Shown here: positions 8,826-18,408 of the stretch, in pieces
Layout of the letters: the number at the start of each line of letters is the position of its first letter
How positions within the stretch are numbered: the first letter of the stretch is position 1
Assembly (NCBI RefSeq): GCF_023100805.1
Contig: NZ_CP095855.1
Location: 1,240,001-1,304,000, forward strand
Length of the DNA stretch: 64,000 bases
DNA from: Chitinophaga filiformis
GTDB taxonomy: Bacteria; Bacteroidota; Bacteroidia; Chitinophagales; Chitinophagaceae
Reading direction: 5' to 3'
Made by a program: the position numbers and the translations under genes
Notes under the pieces: generated by a model
The model's input: the letters and a program-made list of their open reading frames with translations, nothing else
Told to the model about the DNA's origin: nothing
The model's database searches: none

Positions 8826-8863
8826 AGAGGCTGTTTCTGCAATGGAGACAGCCTCTTTCTATT
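8826..8863 (+). terminator. hairpin terminator after the hydrolase
   Basis: 9-bp stem (8826-8834 with 8848-8856) followed by a short T-rich stretch; the tail is weak, so efficiency is uncertain. Confidence 0.6.
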
Positions 8864-9018
8864 GAAAGAAAAAAGATTCCCGGTCTCTCATGTAACAAAC
8901 CCGAACAAACCGGCGTTTCGTATATATAAACAGTGTACCCGCTTATCACAAATCTTTCGCGTAAAGGTACTGTTCGCGATTCTTTTCTTATTATTGTATC
9001 ATAATAGCGTAATACACA

Positions 9019-9681
9019 ATGCTGGCAAGAGATCTGATATCAACGGTTGTTCCTATTCTGCATCCACTGGATCCGGGATCTAGGGCACTGCGCCTGATGA
9101 ATGAATATCATCTTACGCAACTGCCGCTGGTATTGGAAAACAAATACCTGGCGCTGGTTGAGGAAGATGATATACTTGACCTGGAAGATCAGGAAATAGC
9201 GCTGGAGAATATGGAATACAACGGCCCTAAACCGGCTATTGCAGAGAATGCGCATTTCTTTGACGCAATACGTCTCTTCCATGAAATGAAACTTGCCGTA
9301 TTGCCGGTGATCAGCCAGGAAAAAGAATATATCGGTGTTGTTACGAAAGACAGCCTGCTGTCCGCTCTTGCGCAATACAACGGTGTAAAGGAACATGGAG
9401 GTATATTGGTGCTGGATCTTGATCCGCGTGACTATAGCCTCAGTGAAATAGCCCGTATCGCAGAATCAAATGACGTAACACTGCTGAGCGTAAATACAAT
9501 GACCAACCCTGTGTCCGGCAGATTTGAAGTGCTGCTGAAGACGAACAGACAGGAATTGCAGGGATTGGTGGCTACTTTTGAACGTTTCAATTATATTATT
9601 AAATATACTATTACTGAAGAGCAGGAGGAAGATCTGCTGAAAAAGAATTACGACCTGTTGATGAATTATATCAGTATGTAA
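9019..9681 (+). CDS. CBS domain pair protein
   Basis: 220-residue soluble protein. Two CBS motifs occupy about residues 1-120 (MLARDLISTVVPILHPLDPGSRALRLM... and AIAENAHFFDAIRLFHEMKLAVLPVISQEKEYIGVVTKDSLL); such pairs bind adenine nucleotides. The C-terminal 80 residues (GGILVLDLDPRDYSLSEIARIAESNDVTLLSV) look like an ACT-type regulatory domain. No catalytic domain is attached, so it is probably a ligand sensor. It is flanked by two terminators, so it is transcribed alone. The partner is unknown. Confidence 0.82.
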   Translation: MLARDLISTVVPILHPLDPGSRALRLMNEYHLTQLPLVLENKYLALVEEDDILDLEDQEIALENMEYNGPKPAIAENAHFFDAIRLFHEMKLAVLPVISQEKEYIGVVTKDSLLSALAQYNGVKEHGGILVLDLDPRDYSLSEIARIAESNDVTLLSVNTMTNPVSGRFEVLLKTNRQELQGLVATFERFNYIIKYTITEEQEEDLLKKNYDLLMNYISM

Positions 9682-9703
9682 TAATTGACCAGGTTAGATG
9701 AGA

Positions 9704-9736
9704 AAGCGAAACACATAGCATGTGTTTCGCTTTTTT
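9704..9736 (+). terminator. rho-independent terminator
   Basis: Perfect 12-bp stem (9704-9715 with 9721-9732), 5-nt loop and a T run to 9736, 22 bp after the CBS gene. Confidence 0.9.
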
Positions 9737-9840
9737 ATTGGTATATATAGACGTCGGCATTTCCTTGTAAATATCCATTGGTATGGAACGCACATAAATT
9801 GCCCGGATATGCATTTGAAATATCCCGGGTTGTATTCGAC

Positions 9841-9891
9841 GTCCCCGGGTTGCACCCCGCGCTACAAACACGGGGACTCCTGACGGAGTCC
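9841..9891. repeat. GC-rich palindromic intergenic element
   Basis: Two overlapping stems: GTCCCCG at 9841-9847 pairs with 9871-9877, and GGACTCC at 9874-9880 pairs with GGAGTCC at 9885-9891. The stems share bases, so they are alternative folds. The short phrase CCCGGGTTG occurs twice just before and inside it. It is much more GC-rich than its surroundings and looks like a dispersed REP-like element, but copy number cannot be judged from one copy. The rest of the 9682-10023 gap contains a near-consensus -7 box (TACCTTTA, about 9974) and no gene I can support. Confidence 0.55.
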
Positions 9892-10023
9892 TATTGTGTT
9901 ATGTTAATGGCGTTTTTTATAAACACGCGTATGGGCGCTAATGATAATCGTCCCGATTTTGTGCTGTCATATATTACCTTTACATTAACTCCCTGTAACC
10001 GACAACTGTTTCTGCTGTTCTCA

Positions 10024-11442
10024 ATGAAGCTTATCCGATATTGTTTAATATTTGCCGTCATTACGCTTAGCACAACGCTCTCCTGTATAGGGCAGGAGCC
10101 GGTGACGGTCACTAAATCGCTCGACAGCGCTTACCTGGTGATCCGCCAGGTGACGGTGCAGGGAAATAAGAGAACCCGTACAAATGTGATCCTGCGCGAA
10201 TTCGGGCTGGTGCCGGGAGATACGATCCGCCTCAGGAATTTGTCCACAGAGCTGGAGTTCAGACGGAAACAGCTGATCAATACCTCACTTTTTCTGAGTG
10301 TAAGTGTAAATGTGATGAACTGGCAGGCTGATTATGCGGATATTATGATCACTGTCTCGGAACGATGGTATACGTTTCCAATTCCTATTTTCAGGCTGGC
10401 AGACAGGAATTTCAACCAGTGGTGGGTAGAACAGCGGCGTAGCCTGAACAGGGTGAACCTGGGCGTCCGCCTGTTCCAGGACAACCTGACCGGCCGCAAC
10501 GACGAGGTCAGGGCGGAATTCCAGCTGGGGTACACCCAGCGGGTGGCCCTGAACTATGATCTGCCCTATATTGACAAGGCTTTCAGGCATGGCGTAGGGC
10601 TGGTATTCTCCTATAGCCGTAATCGTGAAATCAATGATAGTACGACGGAGAATAAACAGCACTTTTTCCGGCAGGATAAATTTCTGAGGCAGGTATATAC
10701 CGCCGGTTTTAGCTACAGTTACCGGAAGGCGATCAATACCCGGCACCAGGTGTTCCTGACCTTCAATGCAGAAAAAGTAGGCGATTCCGTTGCGATCCTG
10801 AATCCGGCTTACCTCGGGAGCGGACGTACGCGGGTAAGATACCTCAACCTGATGTACAGATTGAGCTATACAAAGGCCGACAGCTGGACCTATCCATTGA
10901 AAGGAGTGTTGTTGCAGGCAGAAGCCGAAAAAATGGGCATAGGGCCGCTGGATGATCTAGACCATGTGAGATTGCGGTTGAGGATAGCGCGTTACTGGCA
11001 TCTTTTCTACAAAACATACGGCTCGCTGGGCCTGCGTACACAGGCTAAACTGCCTGTCGATCAGCCCTACCTGGACCAGAAAGCAATGGGATACCAGGAA
11101 GATTATCTCCGGGGGCTGGAATATTTTGTGGTGGATGGTACCAGCTTTTTTATTGTCAGGTCTGCGATGAAAAGAGAGGTCATGAATTTTAAGGTACATC
11201 TGCCCCTGGCCCCTGCCAAATTCAGTTCCGTACCTTTCCGTGTGATGCTGAAGGTGTATTCGGATGCCGGTTATTCTTACAGCAGGCAATACGGGCATGG
11301 CATGCTGAACAACCGGTTTTTATATACCGGGGGAGTGGGGATGGATATTGTTTCTTTTTACGATTCCTGTCTGCGTGTAGAGTACAGTATAAACCAGTTA
11401 GGGCAAAAAGGGCTATTTTTACACACTAAACTGGACATGTAA
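10024..11442 (+). CDS. outer-membrane protein with POTRA domain and BamA/TamA-like barrel
   Basis: 472-residue protein. The start at 10024 gives a classical signal peptide (MKLIRYCLIFAVITLSTTLSC); the frame is open far upstream but would translate a palindromic repeat with no signal. A POTRA-like repeat follows (VIRQVTVQGNKRTRTNVILREFGLVPGDTIRLRNL), then a beta-rich C-terminal region (ELGYTQRVALNYDLPYIDKAFRHGVGLVFSYSRN) resembling the Omp85 barrel. It is shorter than BamA (913 aa, encoded at 14334), has only one POTRA-like unit, and could be a patatin-less Omp85 or TamA-like translocation protein. It precedes nadK by 35 bp. Confidence 0.78.
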   Translation: MKLIRYCLIFAVITLSTTLSCIGQEPVTVTKSLDSAYLVIRQVTVQGNKRTRTNVILREFGLVPGDTIRLRNLSTELEFRRKQLINTSLFLSVSVNVMNWQADYADIMITVSERWYTFPIPIFRLADRNFNQWWVEQRRSLNRVNLGVRLFQDNLTGRNDEVRAEFQLGYTQRVALNYDLPYIDKAFRHGVGLVFSYSRNREINDSTTENKQHFFRQDKFLRQVYTAGFSYSYRKAINTRHQVFLTFNAEKVGDSVAILNPAYLGSGRTRVRYLNLMYRLSYTKADSWTYPLKGVLLQAEAEKMGIGPLDDLDHVRLRLRIARYWHLFYKTYGSLGLRTQAKLPVDQPYLDQKAMGYQEDYLRGLEYFVVDGTSFFIVRSAMKREVMNFKVHLPLAPAKFSSVPFRVMLKVYSDAGYSYSRQYGHGMLNNRFLYTGGVGMDIVSFYDSCLRVEYSINQLGQKGLFLHTKLDM

Positions 11443-11477
11443 TAGCTGCTTTAGCTGCAGCGATATTAAGAACGATT

Positions 11478-12365
11478 ATGCAAATTGCTATTTACAGCCG
11501 AGGATTTGTACCAGAAGACCTGCCCATCATCCAGTTGTTGCTGGACGAGTTAGCGCGGGAGGAAATGGAGCCCGTCATTTATCAACCTTTCTGCGAAGCG
11601 CTGCAACCACACATCCGGTACAGCAAATCACCTGCTACATTTTGTTGTGCAGACGACCTGCACGGACAGGCAGACATTCTCGTAAGTCTGGGAGGGGATG
11701 GTACCCTGCTGGATACCGTATGTTATGTACGCGATACGAATGTACCGGTACTGGGTATCAATTTCGGAAGGCTGGGATTTCTGGCCAGCATAGGAAAGGA
11801 CGCGATCAATGCCGTAGTACAGGCATTGAAACAACGTACCTATGTGGTGGATAAACGCGCATTGCTGCACCTGGACTCGAATGTAGGGCTTTTCGGAGAG
11901 GTGCCTTATGCGCTCAACGACTTTACCATTCACAAAAAGGATACCTCCAACATGGTGAAGATCCATACCTACCTGAATGGGGAGTTCCTGAACACTTACT
12001 GGGCTGACGGCCTGATAGTAGCTACGCCTACCGGCTCCACGGGGTACTCCCTCAGTTGCGGCGGACCGGTGGTATTCCCGGACGCCGGCAGTTTTGTGAT
12101 CACGCCGGTAGCGCCCCACAACCTCAATGTAAGGCCGATCATTGTGCCTGACAATCATGTGATCTCATTCGAAGTGGAAGGCCGTAGCGACCAGTTCCTG
12201 TGTACCCTGGATTCCAGGATGGAGACGATTGATAATACTGTACAGCTGGCAATTAAGAAAGAAGCTTTCACAATCAGCCTGTTACGTCTGGACGACAGCA
12301 ATTTTCTGCATACTTTGAGGAATAAGTTATTATGGGGGATCGATACGAGGAATAGATTAAAATAA
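11478..12365 (+). CDS. nadK: NAD kinase
   Basis: 295-residue ATP:NAD phosphotransferase producing NADP in the cytoplasm. The diagnostic GGDGT motif is at residues 72-76 (LVSLGGDGTLLD), with GINFGRLGFLA, NDFTIHKKDTSNMVKIHTY and DGLIVATPTGSTGYSLSCGGP all intact. Length and end are standard. It sits between the POTRA protein and the DUF6089 barrel gene, part of a conserved Bacteroidota neighbourhood leading into uppS and bamA. Confidence 0.97.
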   Translation: MQIAIYSRGFVPEDLPIIQLLLDELAREEMEPVIYQPFCEALQPHIRYSKSPATFCCADDLHGQADILVSLGGDGTLLDTVCYVRDTNVPVLGINFGRLGFLASIGKDAINAVVQALKQRTYVVDKRALLHLDSNVGLFGEVPYALNDFTIHKKDTSNMVKIHTYLNGEFLNTYWADGLIVATPTGSTGYSLSCGGPVVFPDAGSFVITPVAPHNLNVRPIIVPDNHVISFEVEGRSDQFLCTLDSRMETIDNTVQLAIKKEAFTISLLRLDDSNFLHTLRNKLLWGIDTRNRLK

Positions 12366-12412
12366 ACATATTTACTCAGTTTATTGTTAATTAGCACATT
12401 AAGTTTTTTCAT

Positions 12413-12420
12413 TACATTTG
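12413..12420 (+). promoter_or_regulatory. -7 box TACATTTG upstream of the DUF6089 gene
   Basis: Exact TAnnTTTG match 75 bp before the ATG at 12495; no well-spaced -33 element. Confidence 0.45.
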
Positions 12421-12494
12421 TTTGATTTATTTAATACCAAAAGCAGGGATAATCGCGTTTAAGGAATTATCGTCGCGTTAAGCAGTACCGATCT

Positions 12495-13361
12495 ATGGGC
12501 AAACCTTACCTTTTTTTCAAGTGTTTCTTAAAGTCCGGCCTCGTAGCAGTGATATCCCTGTTCCTGACGCCCGCCTTTGCGCAGAATGAGCTGACATACA
12601 CCGGGGAACTGGGTTTTTCAGTAGGCGCGGCTCATTATTTTGGGGATCTCAATACGAGAGGCGCACTTAATGCTCCGAAGCCTTCTATTGGGATTTACTA
12701 CCGGAAGTACATGAACGACTATGTGGGCGTGAGGGTCCATGGCCGTTTCATGCAGCTGGGGTATTCCGATATTTACAACAACAATGATTTTCAGCGAAGG
12801 AGGAACCTGAGTTTTAATACCAACCTGTTCGAGCTGGGAGTACAGGGTGACTTCAACTTTTTCCGGTTTGAACCCGGCTCTCAATATTACCGTTTTACGC
12901 CTTACTTCACTGGCGGAGGGTCTCTCTTCTACTTTAACCCTTACGCTTATCTGAATGGTCAGAAATACCGCCTGCAACCCCTGCGTACAGAAGGACAGGG
13001 AAGCGCTATGTACCCGGACAGAAAACCTTACAGCCTGGTCTCTTATGCATTTACGCTGGGAGGCGGTTTTAAGTATAATCTGTCCCGCAAGGTGAACCTT
13101 GGCCTGGAAGTCCTGTACCGCTTTACACAGACAGACTACCTGGATGATGTAAGCACTACCTATGCGGGGTCCGCTGTCTTTCCGCCTGATGCTCAGGGAC
13201 ATAGCACCGTGGCTTACCTGTTGCAGGACCGTTCTTATGCCACTGGCGACCGTATCGGGGTAGCCGGCAGGCAGCGGGGCAACAGCCGGGATAAGGACCA
13301 GTTTGTTACCGCAGAATTGACTCTTGCCATTTTATTTACCTCTTACAGATGTAAATTCTAG
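12495..13361 (+). CDS. DUF6089 family outer-membrane beta-barrel protein
   Basis: 288-residue exported protein with a signal peptide (residues 1-29, ending TPAFA-QNE). The body shows alternating beta strands: TGELGFSVGAAHYFGDLNT, SIGIYYRKYMNDYVGVRVHG, YRFTPYFTGGGSLFYFNPYA and FTLGGGFKYNLSRKVNLGLEVLYRFTQTDYLDDV. The AHYFGDLN phrase and the position just before uppS/bamA match the DUF6089 family. It ends in an aromatic-containing strand (TLAILFTSYRCKF). Function unknown; an envelope role is inferred from the neighbours. Confidence 0.82.
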   Translation: MGKPYLFFKCFLKSGLVAVISLFLTPAFAQNELTYTGELGFSVGAAHYFGDLNTRGALNAPKPSIGIYYRKYMNDYVGVRVHGRFMQLGYSDIYNNNDFQRRRNLSFNTNLFELGVQGDFNFFRFEPGSQYYRFTPYFTGGGSLFYFNPYAYLNGQKYRLQPLRTEGQGSAMYPDRKPYSLVSYAFTLGGGFKYNLSRKVNLGLEVLYRFTQTDYLDDVSTTYAGSAVFPPDAQGHSTVAYLLQDRSYATGDRIGVAGRQRGNSRDKDQFVTAELTLAILFTSYRCKF

Positions 13362-13534
13362 TTTCGCAGTCATGGACAGCCTGTTTGCAGTTCAATAAGG
13401 GCAATTTGCCTATTTTGTGAATTTTCTATAACAGGTTTTTGGCGTCAAACTGCGATCAGTAAAGGATTTCGCTGTTAAAACTACGTTAAAACCCCCCATC
13501 CCCCTTTGCCGGGAAAGGCATAATTCTATTTTTG

Positions 13535-13542
13535 TATCTTTG
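13535..13542 (+). promoter_or_regulatory. -7 box TATCTTTG for uppS-bamA
   Basis: Exact TAnnTTTG, 49 bp before the uppS ATG; TTTG at 13505-13508 is a possible but distant -33 element. Confidence 0.6.
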
Positions 13543-13591
13543 CAAACTTTACTAAAAATCTGTATCGATATATAATCCGCCGGAGATACTC

Positions 13592-14353
13592 ATGAGTTTG
13601 AAGGACAAATTAGACTTGCAACGGTTACCACGACATATTGCCATCATTATGGATGGAAATGGCCGGTGGGCAAAAGAGCGTGGCCAGGACAGACTTTTCG
13701 GACACCATGAGGGGGTCGAAAGTGTCCGTAATATTACCGAGGCCTGTGCTGAATTAGGTATCGGGTATCTTACCTTATATGCTTTTTCTACAGAAAACTG
13801 GGACCGGCCCGTTTACGAAGTGAACGGGATCATGGAATTGCTCGTAAATACCATTCGCCGTGAGGTAGCTACCCTCATGAAGAATAATATCAGGCTGCAT
13901 GTGATCGGGGACATGAACATGCTGCCGGGCAACTGTAAAACGGAGATGGAGGAGGCGATGACCATGACAGCCCAGAATACCGGGCTGAATCTTGTTATGG
14001 CGCTCAGTTACAGTGCCCGCTGGGAAATAGTGAATGCGGCAAAGAATATTGCCCAGGATGTAAAAGACGGCAAACTTGCACCGGAGGCAGTAACCCCTGA
14101 AATGTGGCAGCGATATCTGTGCACTGCCGCACTGCCGGATCCGGAATTAATGATCAGGACCAGCGGAGAATGCAGGATCAGTAATTTCTTATTATATCAG
14201 CTGGCCTATGCGGAACTCTATTTCACGGACACGCGTTGGCCGGATTTCCGCAAAGAACATCTTTACGAAGCCATCCTAAATTTTCAGAACAGAGAAAGGC
14301 GCTTTGGCAAAACAAGCGAACAAATACAGCAGAATGAAGAAATTATTTCCTAA
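13592..14353 (+). CDS. uppS: isoprenyl transferase (undecaprenyl diphosphate synthase)
   Basis: 253-residue cis-prenyltransferase that extends farnesyl diphosphate with isopentenyl diphosphate to make the C55 lipid carrier for peptidoglycan and surface glycans. Motifs in order: HIAIIMDGNGRWAKERG (catalytic Asp21), GHHEGVESVRNI, LYAFSTENWDRP, and the C-terminal RTSGECRISNFLLYQLAYAELYFTDT. The usual His, Tyr or Met after RTSGE is Cys here and the usual Trp in NFLLWQ is Tyr; both are conservative family variation. The last 20 bases overlap the bamA start, so the two are translationally linked. Confidence 0.96.
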   Translation: MSLKDKLDLQRLPRHIAIIMDGNGRWAKERGQDRLFGHHEGVESVRNITEACAELGIGYLTLYAFSTENWDRPVYEVNGIMELLVNTIRREVATLMKNNIRLHVIGDMNMLPGNCKTEMEEAMTMTAQNTGLNLVMALSYSARWEIVNAAKNIAQDVKDGKLAPEAVTPEMWQRYLCTAALPDPELMIRTSGECRISNFLLYQLAYAELYFTDTRWPDFRKEHLYEAILNFQNRERRFGKTSEQIQQNEEIIS

Positions 14354-17075
14354 GAGCCTACTGGCCATAGTATTATGTTGCAGTGCCGGCATTCGTGTGT
14401 CCGCTCAGAACAAGGACACCGTTGCTCCTGCTCCTGACCAGCTACCGGCGGCGGGATTAAGTTTACCACTGGGAAATTCGCAACCACAGCCATATGAAAT
14501 TGCTGATATCACCATCACTGGTACCCAATACCTGGATAAATCGTTGCTGGTGTCCCTGTCTGGCCTGAACGTGGGTGACAAGATCGTTTATCCCGGCGGT
14601 GACCAGTTTGCAAAAGCTATACAGGCTCTCTGGGGCCAGCGTTTGTTTGCTAACGTAGCCATTTATGTTACTAAAATAGAAGACGGAAAGATCTGGCTGG
14701 AAATAGACCTGCAGGAACGTCCCCGTCTGAATAACTTCGTCTTCAGAGGCGTTAAGAAATCTGAAACAGAAGAACTGATCAAAAAAGCTGCGCTGCGTAA
14801 AGGTTCTGTTGTAACTGAAAGTATGAAGCAGAACGCCATCGGCATAATTTCCAAACATTACGCTGATAAAGGTTTCCGCAATGCTGTAGTGACTATCAAC
14901 GAGAGAGTGGATACCGCTCAGGTGAATGCTGCCGACCTGGTGATAACCGTGGTGAAAGGCGGTAAAGCGAAAGTGAACGATATCTTCATCATAGGCAATA
15001 ACAATATCGCCGATTCAAAAGTGAAGAAGAAGATGAAAGGTACGAAGGAACGTACCCGCTTCACGCTTTACCCAGATTCCGAGCCGGTATGGAGTGACTC
15101 AGCCGAGCTGCAGGAAAATTACTGGAAGACCTTTGGTTTCCTTTACCCGTCCCGCACACTCGATCAGTTAGATCCTTATTTCCGCTTTAAACTGTTCTCT
15201 TCTGCGAAATTCAATGAAGGAAAGTATACAGAAGATAAAGAGAAAGTAATTGCTTATTATAATACACAGGGTTACCGCGACGCGGTGATGGTAAGAGATA
15301 CTACCTACACTTCCCGTAATGGTGGTGTGAACGTAAGCATGGAGATCAATGAGGGTAAAAAATATTACTTCGGTAATATTACCTGGAAAGGAAACTCCCG
15401 CTACAATGACTCCCTGCTGACGCGTGTACTGGGTATCAAGAAAGGAGATGTTTACAACCAGGAGATGCTGTCTAAACGTCTGTTGTCTTCCGAAGGCGGC
15501 GACATCGGCGGTATGTATATGGACTATGGTTACCTCTTCTTCCGTGCTGACCCTGTGGAGATCGGTATCCATGGCGATACCATCGACTACGAGATCAGAA
15601 TTTCCGAAGGTCCGCAGGCAACTATCAAAGAAGTCCGCATCGCCGGTAACGAAAAGACCAATGAACACGTGATCCGTCGTGAGCTGCGTACCCTGCCAGG
15701 TGAGAAATTCAGTCGTACAGACCTGATCCGTTCCAACAGGGAGATCGCGAACCTCGGTTTCTTCAACCCTGAGAAGATCGGTATGGATCCTGTACCGAAT
15801 ATCCAGGATGGTACCGTGGATATCAACTATACCGTTGAAGAAAAAGCAAACGACCAGCTGGAACTCTCTGCCGGCTGGGGTGGTTATATCGGTCTGACCG
15901 GTACACTGGGTGTAACGTTCAACAACTTCTCCCTGCGTAACATCTTCAGAAAAGAAACATGGGATCCGTTACCAAGTGGTGATGGTCAGAAATTATCTGT
16001 TCGTGTGTCTTCCAACGGTAAGGCATATCGCTCTTATAACTTCTCCTTCACAGAACCATGGCTGGGCGGTAAAAAGCGTAACCAGTTCTCTGTGAGCTTC
16101 TACAGCAGCTACCAGAACCCGAATGCTTACTCTGCATATATATATGGTAGTACGCTTTCCAACAGCGCTTACTTTAAAGTATTGGGTGGATCCGTGTCCC
16201 TCGGTAAACAGCTGAAATGGCCGGATGACTATTTCACCCTGATCTACTCGCTGAACTATCAACAGTACAAACTGAAGAACTATAACTACTTCAATATCCC
16301 AGGTTTCAACAGTGGTACTTCCAACAACATCAACATTAAGCTGACACTGGCGCGTTCATCTGTGAACCAGCAGATCTATCCGAGCAGTGGTTCCAACTTT
16401 ATGTTGTCCGGACAGTTCACACCTCCTTACTCTGTGTTCAATCCTTCAAGGGATTACAAACTGGAGGCTATCAGCGAACAGTTTAACTTCATCGAGTACC
16501 AGAAATACCGCTTCAACGCAGAATGGTATGTACCATTGACCAGACCGAAAGGAAGCGACAACAAGGTGTTTGTAATGAAGGTAGCAGCTAAATTCGGTTA
16601 TATCGGCCGCTACAACAGCCGTACAACATTATCACCATTCGGCCGTTTTGAGCTGGGTGGCGATGGTCTGAGCAACTTCGCTATCTACGACCGTGATATC
16701 ATCTCCCAGAGAGGTTATCCGGTATATTATACATCCGATCCAAAGCAGAACCAGGAAAGCGGCCAGCCAACAGGTTACGAAGGCTTCACTGTTTTCAACA
16801 AGTATGTTATGGAGTTACGTTATCCTTTCAGCCTGAACCCAAGTTCTACCATTTTCGGTCTGGCGTTCATCGAAGCAGCTAACGGTTACAGGGATGTAAA
16901 AGACTACAATCCGTTCAGATTGCGCCGTTCTGCGGGTCTGGGTATGCGTTTCTACCTGCCAATGTTTGGTCTGCTTGGATTTGACTATGGTATTGGTTTC
17001 GACCGTATCAGGCCGGGCAGTGGTATGAAGGATGCTGCGAAGTTCACTTTCATGCTGGGCTTCGAACCGGAATAA
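14334..17075 (+). CDS. bamA: outer-membrane protein assembly factor BamA
   Basis: 913-residue Omp85 protein, the central subunit of the beta-barrel assembly machine. Start 14334 (MKKLFPKSLLAIVLCCSAG) supplies a signal peptide cut after RVSAQ. Successive POTRA repeats occupy about residues 50-480 (YEIADITITGTQYLDKSLL, VKGGKAKVNDIFIIGNNNI, ATIKEVRIAGNEKTNEHVI). The barrel follows, with ELSAGWGGYIGLTGTLGVTF, SYNFSFTEPWLGGKKRNQFSVSFYSS (the FTEPW-type segment) and a C-terminal GLLGFDYGIGFDRI ... FTFMLGFEPE. It is longer than E. coli BamA (810 aa), as is usual in Bacteroidota. It overlaps uppS and is followed by two ompH genes. Confidence 0.96.
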   Translation: MKKLFPKSLLAIVLCCSAGIRVSAQNKDTVAPAPDQLPAAGLSLPLGNSQPQPYEIADITITGTQYLDKSLLVSLSGLNVGDKIVYPGGDQFAKAIQALWGQRLFANVAIYVTKIEDGKIWLEIDLQERPRLNNFVFRGVKKSETEELIKKAALRKGSVVTESMKQNAIGIISKHYADKGFRNAVVTINERVDTAQVNAADLVITVVKGGKAKVNDIFIIGNNNIADSKVKKKMKGTKERTRFTLYPDSEPVWSDSAELQENYWKTFGFLYPSRTLDQLDPYFRFKLFSSAKFNEGKYTEDKEKVIAYYNTQGYRDAVMVRDTTYTSRNGGVNVSMEINEGKKYYFGNITWKGNSRYNDSLLTRVLGIKKGDVYNQEMLSKRLLSSEGGDIGGMYMDYGYLFFRADPVEIGIHGDTIDYEIRISEGPQATIKEVRIAGNEKTNEHVIRRELRTLPGEKFSRTDLIRSNREIANLGFFNPEKIGMDPVPNIQDGTVDINYTVEEKANDQLELSAGWGGYIGLTGTLGVTFNNFSLRNIFRKETWDPLPSGDGQKLSVRVSSNGKAYRSYNFSFTEPWLGGKKRNQFSVSFYSSYQNPNAYSAYIYGSTLSNSAYFKVLGGSVSLGKQLKWPDDYFTLIYSLNYQQYKLKNYNYFNIPGFNSGTSNNINIKLTLARSSVNQQIYPSSGSNFMLSGQFTPPYSVFNPSRDYKLEAISEQFNFIEYQKYRFNAEWYVPLTRPKGSDNKVFVMKVAAKFGYIGRYNSRTTLSPFGRFELGGDGLSNFAIYDRDIISQRGYPVYYTSDPKQNQESGQPTGYEGFTVFNKYVMELRYPFSLNPSSTIFGLAFIEAANGYRDVKDYNPFRLRRSAGLGMRFYLPMFGLLGFDYGIGFDRIRPGSGMKDAAKFTFMLGFEPE

Positions 17076-17271
17076 TAGATGCCTGCTCAGCCGGCATTAC
17101 TGCAACGTGTTGAATGACTGATTGGTAGTCAATACCTAAGAAGAGGATGAAAAGTGTTAAGATATGGACATAAAGTAGTAGGTGGGGATGGTGTTTGAAT
17201 AAATTTTAAATTATATATTGCAAATTCGAACATTGGTTCCAAATTGGCAGGTATTTTGAAAACGAGACATT

Positions 17272-17802
17272 ATGAAAAAAATATCCCTCATTGCCGCCGT
17301 TCTGTTTTGTAGTACAATCACGGCTTTTGCACAGCGTTACTGTGTCATAGATACGAAATACATTCTGGACAATGTACCTGACTACAAGGAAGCCCAGACC
17401 AAACTGGATGCAGTAGCAGAACAATGGCAGAAAGAAATAGATGCCAAGTTCCTGGAAGTAGATAAGATGTACAAGTCTTACCAGGCGGAACAGGTGATGC
17501 TGACAGAAGAGCTGAAGCATAAACGCGAAGAAGAAATAGTAGCCAAGGAAAAAGAGGCGAAGGACCTGCAGAAGAAACGGTTCGGATATGAAGGAGATCT
17601 TTTCAAGAAGAGAGAGGAACTTGTAAAACCGATTCAGGATAAGGTCTACAATGCGGTACAAAAGCTGGCTGCACAGAGAATGTATGATTTCGTACTGGAT
17701 AAATCGGGAGGTATTACGGTGATCTTCTCTGACCCTAAACTGGATAAGAGCGATGACATTTTACGTTCCCTCGGAATAAAGAAGGGCACAGCGGGCGAGT
17801 AA
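17272..17802 (+). CDS. OmpH/Skp family periplasmic chaperone
   Basis: 176-residue secreted protein: signal peptide MKKISLIAAVLFCSTITAFA, then YCVIDTKYILDNVPDYKEAQ, a long charged coiled coil (about 45-120, rich in K, E and Q) and a closing strand region KLAAQRMYDFVLDKSGGITVIFSDP. This is the Skp tentacle topology, which binds unfolded outer-membrane proteins in the periplasm and delivers them to BamA, encoded just upstream. First of a tandem paralogous pair. The C-terminus has an extra polar tail compared with the second copy. Confidence 0.93.
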   Translation: MKKISLIAAVLFCSTITAFAQRYCVIDTKYILDNVPDYKEAQTKLDAVAEQWQKEIDAKFLEVDKMYKSYQAEQVMLTEELKHKREEEIVAKEKEAKDLQKKRFGYEGDLFKKREELVKPIQDKVYNAVQKLAAQRMYDFVLDKSGGITVIFSDPKLDKSDDILRSLGIKKGTAGE

Positions 17803-17866
17803 ATCTTTTAAACCATTTTATAACCTTAGTTTTAGTATTAAAAGTTTTTTAAACACAGACAACATC

Positions 17867-18376
17867 ATGAAGAAGTATGTAATTATTGCTTTCGTGGCAG
17901 TTTCAGGATTGTTCAGCGTAAATGCAATGGCTCAGTCCAAGGTTGGACATATTAACGCACAAGCGCTGATAGAGGCTATGCCGGAAGCGCAGACTGCACA
18001 GAAAACACTGCAGCAGTTTGCTGAGGAACTGGATAAAGATGGTAAAGGGCTGATTGAAGAATACCAGAAGAAACTGACTGAATTCGATAAAAGTGCAGCA
18101 ACAATGACTGATAACATGAAGGAGATCAAAACAAAAGAGATCCAGACTGCTCAGAAGAACATCCAGGACTACCAGGAATCTGCACAGCAGAAGATCGAAG
18201 CAAAACGTGCTGAGATCCTGAAGCCGATCTACGACAAAGCGCGTAAGGCAATCGAAGATGTAGCTAAAGAAAAAGGTTATGGCTACGTACTGGACAGCTC
18301 AGCAGGCGTATTGCTGGTATCACCGGCAAGCGATGACCTGGCGCCGGCTGTTAAGACCAAACTGGGTATCAAATAA
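17867..18376 (+). CDS. OmpH/Skp family periplasmic chaperone
   Basis: 169-residue paralogue of the preceding gene: signal peptide MKKYVIIAFVAVSGLFSVNAMA, VGHINAQALIEAMPEAQTAQKTLQQF, a coiled coil of alternating K, E and Q (about 40-120) and the conserved end IYDKARKAIEDVAKEKGYGYVLDSSAGVLLV. Role as for Skp, holding outer-membrane proteins in the periplasm. It lies 64 bp after the first copy and ends the unit with a strong terminator. Confidence 0.94.
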   Translation: MKKYVIIAFVAVSGLFSVNAMAQSKVGHINAQALIEAMPEAQTAQKTLQQFAEELDKDGKGLIEEYQKKLTEFDKSAATMTDNMKEIKTKEIQTAQKNIQDYQESAQQKIEAKRAEILKPIYDKARKAIEDVAKEKGYGYVLDSSAGVLLVSPASDDLAPAVKTKLGIK

Positions 18377-18408
18377 TTGAATTATACCAAGGTATTAACT
18401 TTAACAGA

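Noticed and set aside
9778-10023. Upstream extension of the POTRA/barrel gene by 82 codons
   Set aside because: It runs through a palindromic repeat and has no signal peptide, whereas the ATG at 10024 gives a typical one.
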